From the NCBI RefSeq assembly GCF_018736065.1, contig NZ_CP076131.1, positions 1 through 46,486 of the forward strand: a DNA stretch of 46,486 nt, read 5' to 3'. The notes below the pieces were generated by a model. It made no database searches and was not told the DNA's origin. It saw only the letters and a program-made list of their open reading frames with translations. Positions 8,681-17,099 of the stretch are shown one piece after another (positions within the stretch are counted from its first letter, which is position 1; each line of letters opens with the position of its first letter). The DNA comes from Flammeovirga kamogawensis (GTDB lineage: Bacteria; Bacteroidota; Bacteroidia; Cytophagales; Flammeovirgaceae). The translations under genes and the position numbers were made by a program.

Positions 8681-9540
8681 CTTTTTTCAATTACCTACTT
8701 TTATTAACTTCCCCCTTCTAAAAACCAACTAAATATTTCTCATGCTAGCGATCAACCACCTCTGCGGAGGATTAACATTCACAGCTACATTCTGTTCATT
8801 CCAAGACATAAATATTTTCGAGAAGCCTGAATATTTGGCTTTAACTGTTTTTGGGGCGTTAGCTCCAGACATCGACAATACAAAATCTCTTATTGGAAAG
8901 CTCTTCTATCCAATTGCTAAAAAGATCCAGGAACATTGGGGGCATCGGACCGTAACACATAGCATTTTAGCTTGTATAGTTTTTACAATGTTTTTTGGAA
9001 CGGTCCAAGCGTTAACGGGTGCAGAGCATCTCACTACAATTGCTTTCTTCTCTTATTTATCGCATCTCATTTTTGATATGTGTACTAAGTCTGGCCTTCC
9101 TTTTTTCTATCCTTTGAACCGTTATAGATGTGTTCTTCCCGCTAATCCAAACTTGCGTTTAAGAACGGGAGATGTGAAACAAGAAGCGATTGTTTTCTTC
9201 TGTTTTGTGTTTCTAAATTTGCTTTCAATGGATTTAGTGGCTAATGGTTTTTGGTCTACTTACAATAAGGCATTTCTTACTTTTTCTCATATCAGAAGAG
9301 AGCTAATTCATAATCCTAAGCCGTTAGAATTAACGTTGCAGAACAAGACAACTGGAGCAATTAAAAAGGCTTTTGTTGTAGAAGCTAAGGAAGAAAAGGC
9401 TGTTCTTTTAGATAGTATTCATTTCTTTGAAGCAAGTGCTGAGGGTTATACTATTTTAGATTTTACACATATCAATACGAAGAAAGAAGAGAAGATAATT
9501 TTTGAGAGGATTTCAATTGATAGTATTGGTCAATTATTAA
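8681..9540 (+). repeat. Second copy of the ~860-bp duplication
   Basis: Counterpart of 2167-3025, direct orientation. Similarity ends where copy 1 is cut by IS5; the gene here continues ~75 further bases to its stop. Confidence 0.85.
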
Positions 9541-9614
9541 AAGGTAATATCCTGGAGGTACAAATTTTTGGTGATAAGGAGTTTGTCTATCATAATCACT
9601 CGGTTCTGATATAG
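8742..9614 (+). CDS. Metal-dependent membrane hydrolase, YdjM/DUF457 family (intact copy)
   Basis: A 290-residue protein. The N-terminal half is a hydrophobic multi-helix domain with NHLCGG (early His), the phrase FGALAPDIDNTKSLIGK (PDxDN), HRTVTHSILA (HRxxTHS) and LSHLIFDMCTKSGLPFFYPL (SHxxxD). These are the conserved metal-site motifs of the YdjM family of LexA-regulated inner-membrane putative hydrolases; the substrate is unknown. Residues ~165-290 form a soluble tail. It is the functional sister of the broken copy at 2228-3025, and the upstream 61 bases are also duplicated. Confidence 0.85.
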   Translation: MLAINHLCGGLTFTATFCSFQDINIFEKPEYLALTVFGALAPDIDNTKSLIGKLFYPIAKKIQEHWGHRTVTHSILACIVFTMFFGTVQALTGAEHLTTIAFFSYLSHLIFDMCTKSGLPFFYPLNRYRCVLPANPNLRLRTGDVKQEAIVFFCFVFLNLLSMDLVANGFWSTYNKAFLTFSHIRRELIHNPKPLELTLQNKTTGAIKKAFVVEAKEEKAVLLDSIHFFEASAEGYTILDFTHINTKKEEKIIFERISIDSIGQLLKGNILEVQIFGDKEFVYHNHSVLI

Positions 9615-9640
9615 AATTATAACAGACCTTAATCAATTTT

Positions 9641-10073
9641 CACACAGTAAATCAATAATATCACCTCTAACATGTTCTCCTAATAAATCATCATTAACTG
9701 ATATTATAGTATCATAAGGGTCATCATCGATTTCATTAGGAAGTCATTGTCCTCCTTGACTGACTATTTCATGATCTTGATTATAAAATGAACGAACTAT
9801 ATTTTCTGTTAAATGAAAATAGTATGCCATTGAGATTTCATTTGTGACAAAAGAAAGGCCTCTGTGATTTGGTATATAAACACCTTCTTTATCGATAACG
9901 TCATTATAATATGAGAAAATGATTGTTCCTTTATCTCCAAAATAAAGATCAATATAGCCTTCAGGTGTATTTAATAAGAAAACATCATTGTAATCGAATA
10001 GTTCATAATTTTCAATTTTGTAATTGAATTCTTTCTCAAATTCTTTTAGTTTTTCGTTATAGTTTTTATTGTC
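9641..10073 (-). pseudogene. Decayed gene, acidic/aromatic protein fragment
   Basis: Minus-strand reading gives a coherent ~140-residue protein: phrases EKEFNYKIENYELFDYNDVF, TPEGYIDLYFGDKGTIIFSY, GVYIPNHRGLSFVTNEI and HLTENIVRSFYNQDHEI. It is interrupted by one in-frame TGA after IVSQGGQ and lacks a start codon (the frame opens after TAG near 10074). Style and composition resemble small immunity-type or SMI1-like proteins, but no family can be assigned. Likely dead. Confidence 0.6.
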
Positions 10074-10108
10074 CTATTGAGCTTATAAATAATATTAATA
10101 TTATTACA

Positions 10109-10140
10109 GCCTAAAGTTGCAATTGTTATTAGAATTCAAG
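10109..10140. repeat. 32-bp exact repeat also at 37371-37402
   Basis: The segment starting GCCTAAAGTTGCAATTG and ending AGAATTCAAG is identical at both places. Here it abuts an ISL3 remnant, and at 37371 it follows a CCCTCCAT-type element end, suggesting a relic of a shared mobile element. Confidence 0.7.
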
Positions 10141-10255
10141 AAATATAAAAGTACCAAAACTAAAAAAGGTAAAGAGTGATACCATAATAACGAAATTAAT
10201 AACATCTTATCTACAAAATTTTAAAAAACATTTCTGTCAAAAGTGAATCAGAACC
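10141..10255 (-). mobile_element. ISL3-family end remnant
   Basis: The minus strand begins an ORF MVSLFTFFSFGTF, matching MISLSTFSSFGSF of the ISL3 remnant at 3896-4187. The upstream ~85 bp match 4118-4187, including the outer AAAAGTGAATCAGAACC (10239-10255). Only the extreme 5' end of the element is left. Confidence 0.75.
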
Positions 10256-10279
10256 GCCCATAAACAGAATCGGAAAATC

Positions 10280-11266
10280 TTAATTTCTATTTAGTTTTTT
10301 CAATCGAGTTAAATAGGCTTGTTCATAATTTCGCTTTAGTTTCTCTGATAGATATGATTGATTAATTAAAACTAAAACTTCTTCCTTTTTAGATCTCATC
10401 AGTGAGAAAATATTATCAATAATCTGTATTTTAATTCCTGCAATTTTACCAAGTTTATAAAATTGCTCATGAATTTTTCCTTTTGTCTGAGAAGGAGGTA
10501 ATAACCCTTCCTCAAGGGCAAAATCTTTATCTGCTATATGTATGCGACTATTAAGTAAGTCATAAGCAGGGCTCATTTTGAAATCTCCAAATTGAGTTTC
10601 AATGAGAGAAAAATTTTTAAAATGAGCATCTCCATTAGACATCAAATAGTTAAATAGTATTAGTTGGAACAACTTTGGAGCCTCGACATGATATGCAGGG
10701 ACATATTTTTTGAGTAGTTCAAACAATTGAAAATAATTACCTAAATATTTATAATTTTCTCCATGTGTTTGAGGCATTCTTTGTGATAAGGAAGCAAAAT
10801 CTTCTTGTGCCCATTTTGTACTGTCATTTATAACATCAAATCGTTTTGTGATATAAGCAGGTTCTCCATCGTTAAAAAAAATTAGTGCATTCTCTGCAGT
10901 TTCTATATTAAAAACTTGCCTAGCTATTTGCATGGTTAAGTGTTCATTTGCTGGCATTTGTTCAGGATTTTTACCTGCATTGGGTTTAGGTTTAAGAATA
11001 TATTGTCCTTGTTCACCTTCATTTATTAGTCGAAGTTTATTTATTTCCAATAAAACTGAAAACTTTTCTTGTACGCCTGAAATAGACATTCTCTTTTGAT
11101 TATTTTCAAATAGCTCATTAGTCACTTCGTTTGATGCAGGTGATGCATAAGGAAGTAAATGACTTACTTTTTTTCCATTAAAAACACGTCTCAGTGCTGT
11201 TGATGAGTAGGTTTGGTTTCCTGGTTTTAACGTACCTGGACAAAATTGTATAGTAGGTAAATTCAT
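10280..11266 (-). CDS. hipT: HipT-type serine/threonine kinase toxin (HipA C-terminal domain)
   Basis: A 328-residue HipA-fold kinase lacking the small N-terminal subdomain found in full-length HipA. Motifs are the Gly-rich loop SISGVQEK (61-68) with two serines (61, 63), as in the SIS motif of characterised HipT; ILKPKP (Lys92, ATP binding); KRFD (141-144); the catalytic loop NGDAHFKNF (Asp213); and SPAYDLL (Asp236, metal). It should phosphorylate a translation-related target (tryptophanyl-tRNA synthetase in E. coli HipT); the target here is unknown. The start ATG overlaps the hipS stop by 4 bases (ATGA). Bacteroidota genomes often carry split hipA genes, so the HipBST label is by architecture. 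Confidence 0.85.
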   Translation of the reverse strand: MNLPTIQFCPGTLKPGNQTYSSTALRRVFNGKKVSHLLPYASPASNEVTNELFENNQKRMSISGVQEKFSVLLEINKLRLINEGEQGQYILKPKPNAGKNPEQMPANEHLTMQIARQVFNIETAENALIFFNDGEPAYITKRFDVINDSTKWAQEDFASLSQRMPQTHGENYKYLGNYFQLFELLKKYVPAYHVEAPKLFQLILFNYLMSNGDAHFKNFSLIETQFGDFKMSPAYDLLNSRIHIADKDFALEEGLLPPSQTKGKIHEQFYKLGKIAGIKIQIIDNIFSLMRSKKEEVLVLINQSYLSEKLKRNYEQAYLTRLKKLNRN

Positions 11267-11592
11267 TTCGTATTTATTTTCATGACTCTAACAGCACCAA
11301 TAGTATCATTTGAAGCCGTATTTAGTAATAACCCAAAATAATCCGTTTTGTCAATGCGCATAGCATAACATACCACTTCTTTGTTAGTTCCTTCTGGTAG
11401 CATATTATAGAAAAATGGGAATAAAAAATTGGCTCTATATTCTTGCTTAACTTTTGGGAGTGTAAGACTGATTGCAGGTTTATCAGATGTATTAAACCAT
11501 GTATCATAATAGCGGAAAATGAATGAACCGTTATCTAATTGGGTAAGCAGGCCTGCTTCTTCGCCTTTGTAGGTCACTCTTGCTTGTCTCAT
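11263..11592 (-). CDS. hipS: HipS-type antitoxin (HipA N-terminal subdomain)
   Basis: A 109-residue protein matching the HipA N-terminal subdomain 1 (KGEEAGLLTQLDNGSFIFRY, AISLTLP, FPFFYNMLPEG, DYFGLL, DTIGAVRV). In tripartite HipBST systems this separate small protein is the antitoxin for HipT. It is placed between hipB and hipT: 3 bases after the hipB stop and overlapping hipT by 4, so all three are translated from one message. Confidence 0.8.
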   Translation of the reverse strand: MRQARVTYKGEEAGLLTQLDNGSFIFRYYDTWFNTSDKPAISLTLPKVKQEYRANFLFPFFYNMLPEGTNKEVVCYAMRIDKTDYFGLLLNTASNDTIGAVRVMKINTK

Positions 11593-11595
11593 TTA

Positions 11596-11811
11596 TTAAT
11601 GATGAAGTGTTTTTACTTTTAATGATAACTCTAACCCCAGTGCATCTGCTAATTTACTGACAGTTTTCAATGTAGGATTACCTTTCCCACTTTCAAATTG
11701 TTTTAAGGTCCTTAAACCTACTCCTGATAATTCTGCTAGCATTTCTTGGTTTACTTGCAGTGTTTCTCTACGATTTTTTATCGTTTTAATTAATTCTGAA
11801 AAGTGCATCAT
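11596..11811 (-). CDS. hipB: HipB-type XRE-family repressor
   Basis: A 71-residue single-domain Cro/CI helix-turn-helix protein (RRETLQVNQEMLAELSGVGL, TLKQFESGKGNPTLKTVSKLA). In hip operons HipB binds the promoter and autoregulates, and may contribute to neutralisation. The ATG is preceded by a second Met codon (MM); the start is at 11811. The likely operator AGTGCATTATAATACACT lies at 11863-11880, and a half-match (AAAGTGCATCATAACG) overlaps the start codon itself. Confidence 0.85.
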   Translation of the reverse strand: MMHFSELIKTIKNRRETLQVNQEMLAELSGVGLRTLKQFESGKGNPTLKTVSKLADALGLELSLKVKTLHH

Positions 11812-11862
11812 AACGCTCTATTTATACTAAAAGTAAAAAAAAATCAGAAGAAAACAAAAAAA

Positions 11863-11880
11863 AGTGCATTATAATACACT
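11863..11880. promoter_or_regulatory. Candidate HipB operator
   Basis: AGTGCATTATAATACACT is a near-perfect palindrome 52 bases upstream of hipB. The half-site AGTGCATTATA recurs twice directly and once inverted upstream of the resolvase gene (42508-42571). Confidence 0.5.
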
Positions 11881-11898
11881 TTATAGAATATGTAAGCT

Positions 11899-13035
11899 CT
11901 ACCCCTCATTAATCACCTTCTTCAAAGTATGCTTATTAGGAAAGTCTTTACCATCCTTAATAGCCATTCTTACGTTATTCACTTCTGGCCAAATTTTCCA
12001 TGTTGGGTTTTCAGTATATTTATTCAAGGCTACTTTTATAACACTTTTCTCTAAACCAATCTCCCCTAGCCTCATAGACAGTTTATCTAATTTCTCTTTA
12101 AACTCTGGTGATACACTCGGTGTACTTTCATCAAAAAGAGTTTGCTGTGTTGGAGCTTTCTTTGTTATTATTTCGTCAGTTTGTACATCTTTAGTATTAC
12201 TTGACGTTTTAGGTAGCTTCCCTATTTGCTTTAAGTAAGTCTGTTTTGTCTTTTCGTCAGGTAATACATTATAAACAAGTAATTCTTCTGGAGAAAGTGC
12301 TAAAATATCTGCTTCTTCTTCTTTATGTGTACTATCCAACGTAAAAAAGAACGTTAGTTTATACACCTTTTTACCTTGTTTCTCTTCTTCATAGTATCCA
12401 CTAATGTCTGTTTTCTCATTAATTTCACTGATAGATTTCTCTATAACAGCACGTTTAAACTGAGAATACGTACCATAAGTTTTAACATCTTGAATACCAA
12501 ATTTGATCTTAAGGTTATCTACTGTAATGGAATATGGTTTATTAAATTTAGCTTGCTGTAAAAGGATTTCATAAAGTCTAATTGCAAAAGAAGACTTCAT
12601 CTTACTCACTGTAGAATATAGGTATTCTGTATATGCTTCCTTAAGGTCTATAATAAGCGGTTTTAACTCATCATTAAGCTTATAGGCTAATTCTATCTTG
12701 TCTATGTCTTTATCGTTGTCTATGCTCCTAGCATCCCCTTGAAGGGTTGGAAAGATCACTATAGACTTAAACTTACCATCTAATTCAACATACAATGGCT
12801 TCATTTGCTGTAATGCAAAAAGAGCTTTCTTTGCTTTACGATAGTCATATATACTAGGATTTTTCTTTCCTGTAAATTCACGAATGCTAATAGAATGAAA
12901 CGTATCTATATCATTTGCCCTTACTGCTTTAGCAATACAATAGATAAACAGTTTCTGTTCCACTGCTGATAAACCCTTTGTTTCGTTGTACAATATGAGT
13001 TTACTATGTTTTTTTACTATATCCTGTGCATTCAT
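11899..13035 (-). CDS. rep: Replication initiator, Rep_3 family
   Basis: A 378-residue plasmid initiator. Two winged-helix domains are expected: N-terminal (LSAVEQKLFIYCIAKAVR, SIYDYRKAKKALFALQQMKP) and central (MKSSFAIRLYEILLQQAKF, TVDNLKIKFGI, FKRAVIEKSISEINEKTD), followed by a low-complexity linker and a C-terminal helical tail from ~300. It should bind iterons and start replication. The start ATG is at 13035, and an inverted iteron half-site (13059-13073) sits just upstream, fitting autorepression. The iteron array lies beyond it at 13114-13254. A remnant of a related rep C-terminus is at 1262-1402. Confidence 0.9.
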   Translation of the reverse strand: MNAQDIVKKHSKLILYNETKGLSAVEQKLFIYCIAKAVRANDIDTFHSISIREFTGKKNPSIYDYRKAKKALFALQQMKPLYVELDGKFKSIVIFPTLQGDARSIDNDKDIDKIELAYKLNDELKPLIIDLKEAYTEYLYSTVSKMKSSFAIRLYEILLQQAKFNKPYSITVDNLKIKFGIQDVKTYGTYSQFKRAVIEKSISEINEKTDISGYYEEEKQGKKVYKLTFFFTLDSTHKEEEADILALSPEELLVYNVLPDEKTKQTYLKQIGKLPKTSSNTKDVQTDEIITKKAPTQQTLFDESTPSVSPEFKEKLDKLSMRLGEIGLEKSVIKVALNKYTENPTWKIWPEVNNVRMAIKDGKDFPNKHTLKKVINEG

Positions 13036-13058
13036 GATACTTCAGTTGAATCCTATAT

Positions 13059-13254
13059 GTGTATAAACTAACGAAAACGATACGCATAATGCAAGTAAAC
13101 CATATATTAAATACGTTGTTTTATACACATTAACGTTAATCTACACATCTTAAGCGTTAAACTGTACACTCAACGTTAAACAATACCTGCCTTTACGTTA
13201 AACTATACACTATTATTAGTCATATAGTACATTAAATTTCGTTAGTCTATACAC
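13059..13254. other. Iteron array, probable origin of replication
   Basis: Direct iterons of consensus CGTTAAACTATACAC start at 13114, 13134, 13155, 13174, 13196 and 13240. Spacings are 20, 21, 19, 22 and 44 (twice 22) bases, i.e. about two helical turns, as expected for Rep binding on one DNA face. One inverted copy lies at 13059-13073 in front of rep. The flank at 13261-13400 is extremely AT-rich and a natural unwinding region. Confidence 0.85.
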
Positions 13255-13387
13255 ATTTAAATAGTAATATTTAGTTGTTATAAACTGTAAATCAATTAGT
13301 TATAGTAATTTTTCAAACTTCCTTAATATTATTAATACTTCTAATATTTATTAATCTCTTTATAACTTTAATTCTTATTAAAGAAAT

Positions 13388-13555
13388 CATATTTGATTAT
13401 TAAGTAGGTTATAAATTGAAATTACTATACAATTCATAACTCATATTTGAGTTATGAATGCAATATATGATACTTTATTCACAAATAAAAGTCATATTTG
13501 AGTTGTTTTTATGAAAAAGTATAGCTTATATTGCATATATATAAATCATATATGA
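13388..13555. promoter_or_regulatory. Four evenly spaced palindromes: parA operator and/or centromere
   Basis: Core TCATATTTGA (third base pair variant TCATATATGA) occurs at 13388, 13441, 13492 and 13546, giving spacings of 53, 51 and 54 bases. The best site extends to AACTCATATTTGAGTT. All lie between the iterons and parA; the last is 18 bases from the parA ATG. The HTH on ParA, or ParB, is the likely reader. Confidence 0.75.
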
Positions 13556-13573
13556 GTTATTATAAGTAATAAT

Positions 13574-14437
13574 ATGAGTACATTAATAGATAACATTAAA
13601 TATTTTAGAAAAGAAAAAGGACTATCTCAAAAAGAAGTTGCGGCGAAATCAGAAATTTCCTTAGCAACTTACCAGAGAATAGAACAAGGAACTACTGATG
13701 TAGGGATGACTGACCTTTCTAAAATTTCGGACGTACTGGGAATAGGTGTAGATACACTAATGAAAAGGCGTTGTACCATAATTACATTAGCAAATACTAA
13801 AGGTGGTAGTGGAAAGACTACTATGGCAATACATATATCAAAACAATTAAAATTACTAACGGGCAAAAAGGTGCTTGCGTTTGATACAGATATTCAGGAA
13901 TCATTATCAAATGTACATTCTGACGATAGTATAGTTGATTTGGTAACTTTTGATCACACAAAGAAATTTGTGAGTAAGGAATCTTCTATCAGAACTCAAT
14001 TGGTCAATCTTTCTAAGGAATACGACTATATTATTATTGATACTGCAGGTTCGTTTGAATCTTTTACTTTCCTATCTGCAATTATTGAAATGTCTAATAT
14101 TCTAATTGTTCCTTTTCAATTAACACGTATGTCTATTTCAGGTACTGAGTTTATTGAGGAATTGATTGTTGAAACAAATGCTCATAGAAGTGAGCAAGGT
14201 AAGCTACCTACTAAAGCGGTAGCTGTTGCCACAATGGTTAATAAGAGAGCAAACGAAGTAAAGATATTAAAGGATATTGAGTTTGAAGGAATAAATGTAC
14301 TAACCAACGTAATTAGTAATTCTGTAGAGTATAGTAGAACAGATGATTTATCTACTTCATTTACAAATGCATCAATAAAAAAAGAATTTGATAAATTTAT
14401 GGATGAGCTAGAGAAATATACTGGTTTATCTAATTAA
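13574..14437 (+). CDS. parA: ParA-family partition ATPase with N-terminal XRE helix-turn-helix
   Basis: A 287-residue protein. Residues 5-60 are a Cro/CI HTH (KEKGLSQKEVAAKSEISLAT, then YQRIEQGTTDVG). Residues ~67-280 are a deviant-Walker ATPase with KGGSGKTT (76-83), LAFDTDIQ and YIIIDTAG. ParA drives plasmid segregation with ParB. The HTH fusion resembles Type Ia ParAs that autoregulate via an N-terminal DNA-binding domain, but here it is an XRE domain. The palindromes at 13388-13555 are the probable targets. parB follows 37 bases downstream. Confidence 0.9.
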   Translation: MSTLIDNIKYFRKEKGLSQKEVAAKSEISLATYQRIEQGTTDVGMTDLSKISDVLGIGVDTLMKRRCTIITLANTKGGSGKTTMAIHISKQLKLLTGKKVLAFDTDIQESLSNVHSDDSIVDLVTFDHTKKFVSKESSIRTQLVNLSKEYDYIIIDTAGSFESFTFLSAIIEMSNILIVPFQLTRMSISGTEFIEELIVETNAHRSEQGKLPTKAVAVATMVNKRANEVKILKDIEFEGINVLTNVISNSVEYSRTDDLSTSFTNASIKKEFDKFMDELEKYTGLSN

Positions 14438-14474
14438 TACATTTTTCTTAACGATCTAGTATAATACACAATCT

Positions 14475-15398
14475 ATGGCAAATCTTAATATAAATACGAA
14501 CCGTAAGAAAAAGAATAGAACAGTATTCGATAGGGCTGCCCAAAATGAAGCCTCTATTGATCGTAATAACTATATAGAAAGAAATGGAATCGTAATTCTT
14601 CCAGAGTTAGAATCTTATATCAGAAAACAAGATGTTGAAGAAGCTGAATTGTTTCGTGAATCTATAGAAACTGAAGGAATTAGAGAACCGCTTTTGTTGG
14701 TGAATATTCCTGGTCATGATAATCTATTGATTGATGGTCACCATAGATATAAAGCTTCTGAGAACTCCCCTACTGTTCCGGTTAAATACATTACTTCGCT
14801 AAACACTTTAGATGAGGTAAAAGTATGGATGCTTAAAAATCAGTTAGGACGTAGAAACTTAAAGGATTTTGAGCGTATTGAATTATCAGAAAAGTTATTG
14901 AGTTTTAATGCAAAACTTGGTATAGAAAAGCGAGTGCAAAATGCTTCAAAAAACGAAAGTGCAAATTTGCACTTTCGAAATGAGGAAGAAAGTGCAAGCC
15001 CTAAAAAAATAGATCATACTCAGAATATTGCAGATACAGCCAATACATCAAGAAGAAATACAGCAAAAGCTCTTAAGATTATCAGAGAAGCACCTGAAGA
15101 ATTAAAAGACCTGGTTCGCTCTGGAGAAAGATCAATTCATAGTGCATATCAAGAAATTACTAAGAAAGCGAAAGCTGAAAAAGTAGAGAAAACGCCAAAG
15201 GTTAATTTAAAAGAAACATCTCTTCAAGAAAAATTGAATGATTCTTCTAATGAAATTACAGCAAAAGGAAAAATTAATACTTTAGATAATACTTATCTAT
15301 CATTTAAGAACTCTCTATCAAAAGGAAATAAAGAACTAGCGAAAACAGAGCTAGATAATATGATTCATTTAATTAATGAATTGAAAGCCAACCTTTAG
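14475..15398 (+). CDS. parB: ParB-family partition protein
   Basis: A 307-residue protein. The ParB/sulfiredoxin-like domain at ~40-135 contains IRKQDVEEAELFRESIETEG, IREPLLLV, LLIDGHHRYKAS (usual GxHR box) and NQLGRRNLKDFER. A helical HTH-like region follows (TANTSRRNTAKALKII, RSGERSIHSAYQEI), then a basic helical tail for dimerisation. It is co-directional with parA. Confidence 0.85.
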   Translation: MANLNINTNRKKKNRTVFDRAAQNEASIDRNNYIERNGIVILPELESYIRKQDVEEAELFRESIETEGIREPLLLVNIPGHDNLLIDGHHRYKASENSPTVPVKYITSLNTLDEVKVWMLKNQLGRRNLKDFERIELSEKLLSFNAKLGIEKRVQNASKNESANLHFRNEEESASPKKIDHTQNIADTANTSRRNTAKALKIIREAPEELKDLVRSGERSIHSAYQEITKKAKAEKVEKTPKVNLKETSLQEKLNDSSNEITAKGKINTLDNTYLSFKNSLSKGNKELAKTELDNMIHLINELKANL

Positions 15399-15419
15399 AA
15401 TAAAAAATCAAATATAAAA

Positions 15420-15464
15420 AAGAGGGAGCCAATACAAATCGCCAAACCCGTATGCACCCCCCTC
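15420..15464 (+). terminator. Hairpin between parB and next gene
   Basis: GAGGGAGC near 15422 can pair with GCACCCCCCTC near 15454, with a ~24-base loop. This resembles the GC-rich hairpins separating the genes at 31-33 kb. It may be a terminator or attenuator. Confidence 0.45.
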
Positions 15465-15488
15465 ATAACCTTATACAAAGTTATAATT

Positions 15489-16337
15489 ATGTCAAAAGTA
15501 CAAAATATTCCGTATTTATTGATCATCGGATTATGTTCTCTTTATTCGATGTATGTAGTTACTCACTTCCTGATGTTCTTAGGGATTGATGAAAAAGTAG
15601 CTATGGGAGTCTCAATTGTGATAGCCTATATCACCCACTCTATCATTTTTGATACAGCAAAAACTATTTTTGCAACAAAGAAATTTTCATCCAATATCAT
15701 TTTAGCGTTAACTTTTTGTGCTTCTATTGTAGTAATGGAATACTATGGTTTGAATCATAAAATCAGAACATCTGAAGTAGACAATACTAAGGTAGAAGTT
15801 CTGGGAGCACAATTGGTAAATTTGAGAAATCAGTTAAGCCAAACAGGAGTTTCAAACCATTATGCTAAAGTTGAGTTAAGAAGAAGCCTTAAAGTACAAA
15901 TCAAGGAAATTCAAGCCGAAATCAAGGGAGCCAAGCTTGAATTAGCTAATCAGAAAGAAACTGCAGATGCTAAAACAGAGATGTTCTCCTTCTACTCTAT
16001 AATTGTTTTAGTGTTATCAATTTTAGCATCTATTGAAGTAACAAAAGGGATAGATAACAAAGAGTTCAAGCTTGATAGTACAAGCTTATCTCAAGAGATG
16101 AAACAAGAAGGAAACCTTAATTTCAAGCTTGAAAACAAGAATAATCAACATCAGATAAGAAGTAATCAATCTATTGGGTTTTCATTTAATGCAGGTACAA
16201 AAGAAGAAAGGTTGTATCAAGCTTGGGAAGGTGGAGAAAGAAATATTGCCAAGCTTTGCAAGATGGTGAAGAGTAATCCAGTTTTGATAAAGCAGATGAT
16301 TTCAGATTTAAGGCTTTCTGATCGTTTATCTTCTTAA
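15489..16337 (+). CDS. Membrane protein with coiled coil and C-terminal helical domain, unknown
   Basis: A 282-residue protein. Membrane segments lie at about 8-31, 37-55, 68-88 and 165-185. Between the third and fourth is a charged coiled coil (~95-155, AKVELRRSLKVQIKEIQAEI). The C-terminal ~50 residues (EERLYQAWEGGERNIAKLCK, ...LIKQMISDLRLSD) resemble a small winged-helix or HTH-like domain. Topology resembles membrane proteins encoded beside conjugative or partition modules; no function is assigned. Confidence 0.6.
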   Translation: MSKVQNIPYLLIIGLCSLYSMYVVTHFLMFLGIDEKVAMGVSIVIAYITHSIIFDTAKTIFATKKFSSNIILALTFCASIVVMEYYGLNHKIRTSEVDNTKVEVLGAQLVNLRNQLSQTGVSNHYAKVELRRSLKVQIKEIQAEIKGAKLELANQKETADAKTEMFSFYSIIVLVLSILASIEVTKGIDNKEFKLDSTSLSQEMKQEGNLNFKLENKNNQHQIRSNQSIGFSFNAGTKEERLYQAWEGGERNIAKLCKMVKSNPVLIKQMISDLRLSDRLSS

Positions 16338-16488
16338 GATAGTAGAAGAAGAATTTATTTATGCTTCTCCATTTATGTTTAGAACCAATTATAGTTGGTG
16401 AAATATATTTAAAATTGAAGGTACAAGTGAATAATCATTTGTACCTTTTTTCATAAATTGATTTTCATAGAAACTAACATATTGACAA

Positions 16489-17049
16489 ATGGAAAATAAG
16501 ATACTAGTAGTAGATATTGAAACAACAGGATTCCTTAATCAAGGTGGTCATATTGCTGAAATTGGTATTGTAGAATTGGATCTCCAAACAGGAGCTAAAG
16601 AGATAATATTTGATGAAGTTTGCCACGAGAAAGGAATGACTTTGGAGAGTGTTCAAAATAGTTGGATAGTAAGTAATGGTTTTATGACTGTGGAGGAAAT
16701 TAGACACAGCAAAAACTTGGAAGTATACCGTAGTCAACTTCAAGATATTTTTAATCAGTACCGCACAGGAGCAACAGCTTATAACCGATCTTTTGATTTT
16801 GATTTCTTGGAAAGTAGACGTTTTCAATTTCCTGCAAAGCTTCCTTGTCCAATGGAGCTATCAACAGATATTTGTAAGGTATCTTGGAATGACTACTACC
16901 AAAAATGGAAATGGCCGAAAGTAGAAGAAGCTTATGATTTTTTCTTTCCTGATAATGATTATACTGAATTACATAGGGGAGCAGATGATGCTTTTCATGA
17001 AGCAGATATTGTAATGGAATTGTATAGGAGAGGAGTTTTGGAGGTTTAA
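16489..17049 (+). CDS. DEDDh 3'-5' exonuclease, DnaQ-like
   Basis: A 186-residue single-domain exonuclease. Exo I is VVDIETTGF (Asp9, Glu11), Exo II is AYNRSFDFDFLESR, and Exo III is HRGADDAFHEADIVMELYRR with the His and Asp. All catalytic residues are present. It could proofread or trim nucleic acid ends. It lies 50 bases upstream of the helical-protein/deiminase/HNH operon and may or may not belong to it. Confidence 0.85.
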   Translation: MENKILVVDIETTGFLNQGGHIAEIGIVELDLQTGAKEIIFDEVCHEKGMTLESVQNSWIVSNGFMTVEEIRHSKNLEVYRSQLQDIFNQYRTGATAYNRSFDFDFLESRRFQFPAKLPCPMELSTDICKVSWNDYYQKWKWPKVEEAYDFFFPDNDYTELHRGADDAFHEADIVMELYRRGVLEV

Positions 17050-17099
17050 TCTTTTTAAACCAATTTAGTAATAATCTATTCAAAAAAATCAATAAACTA

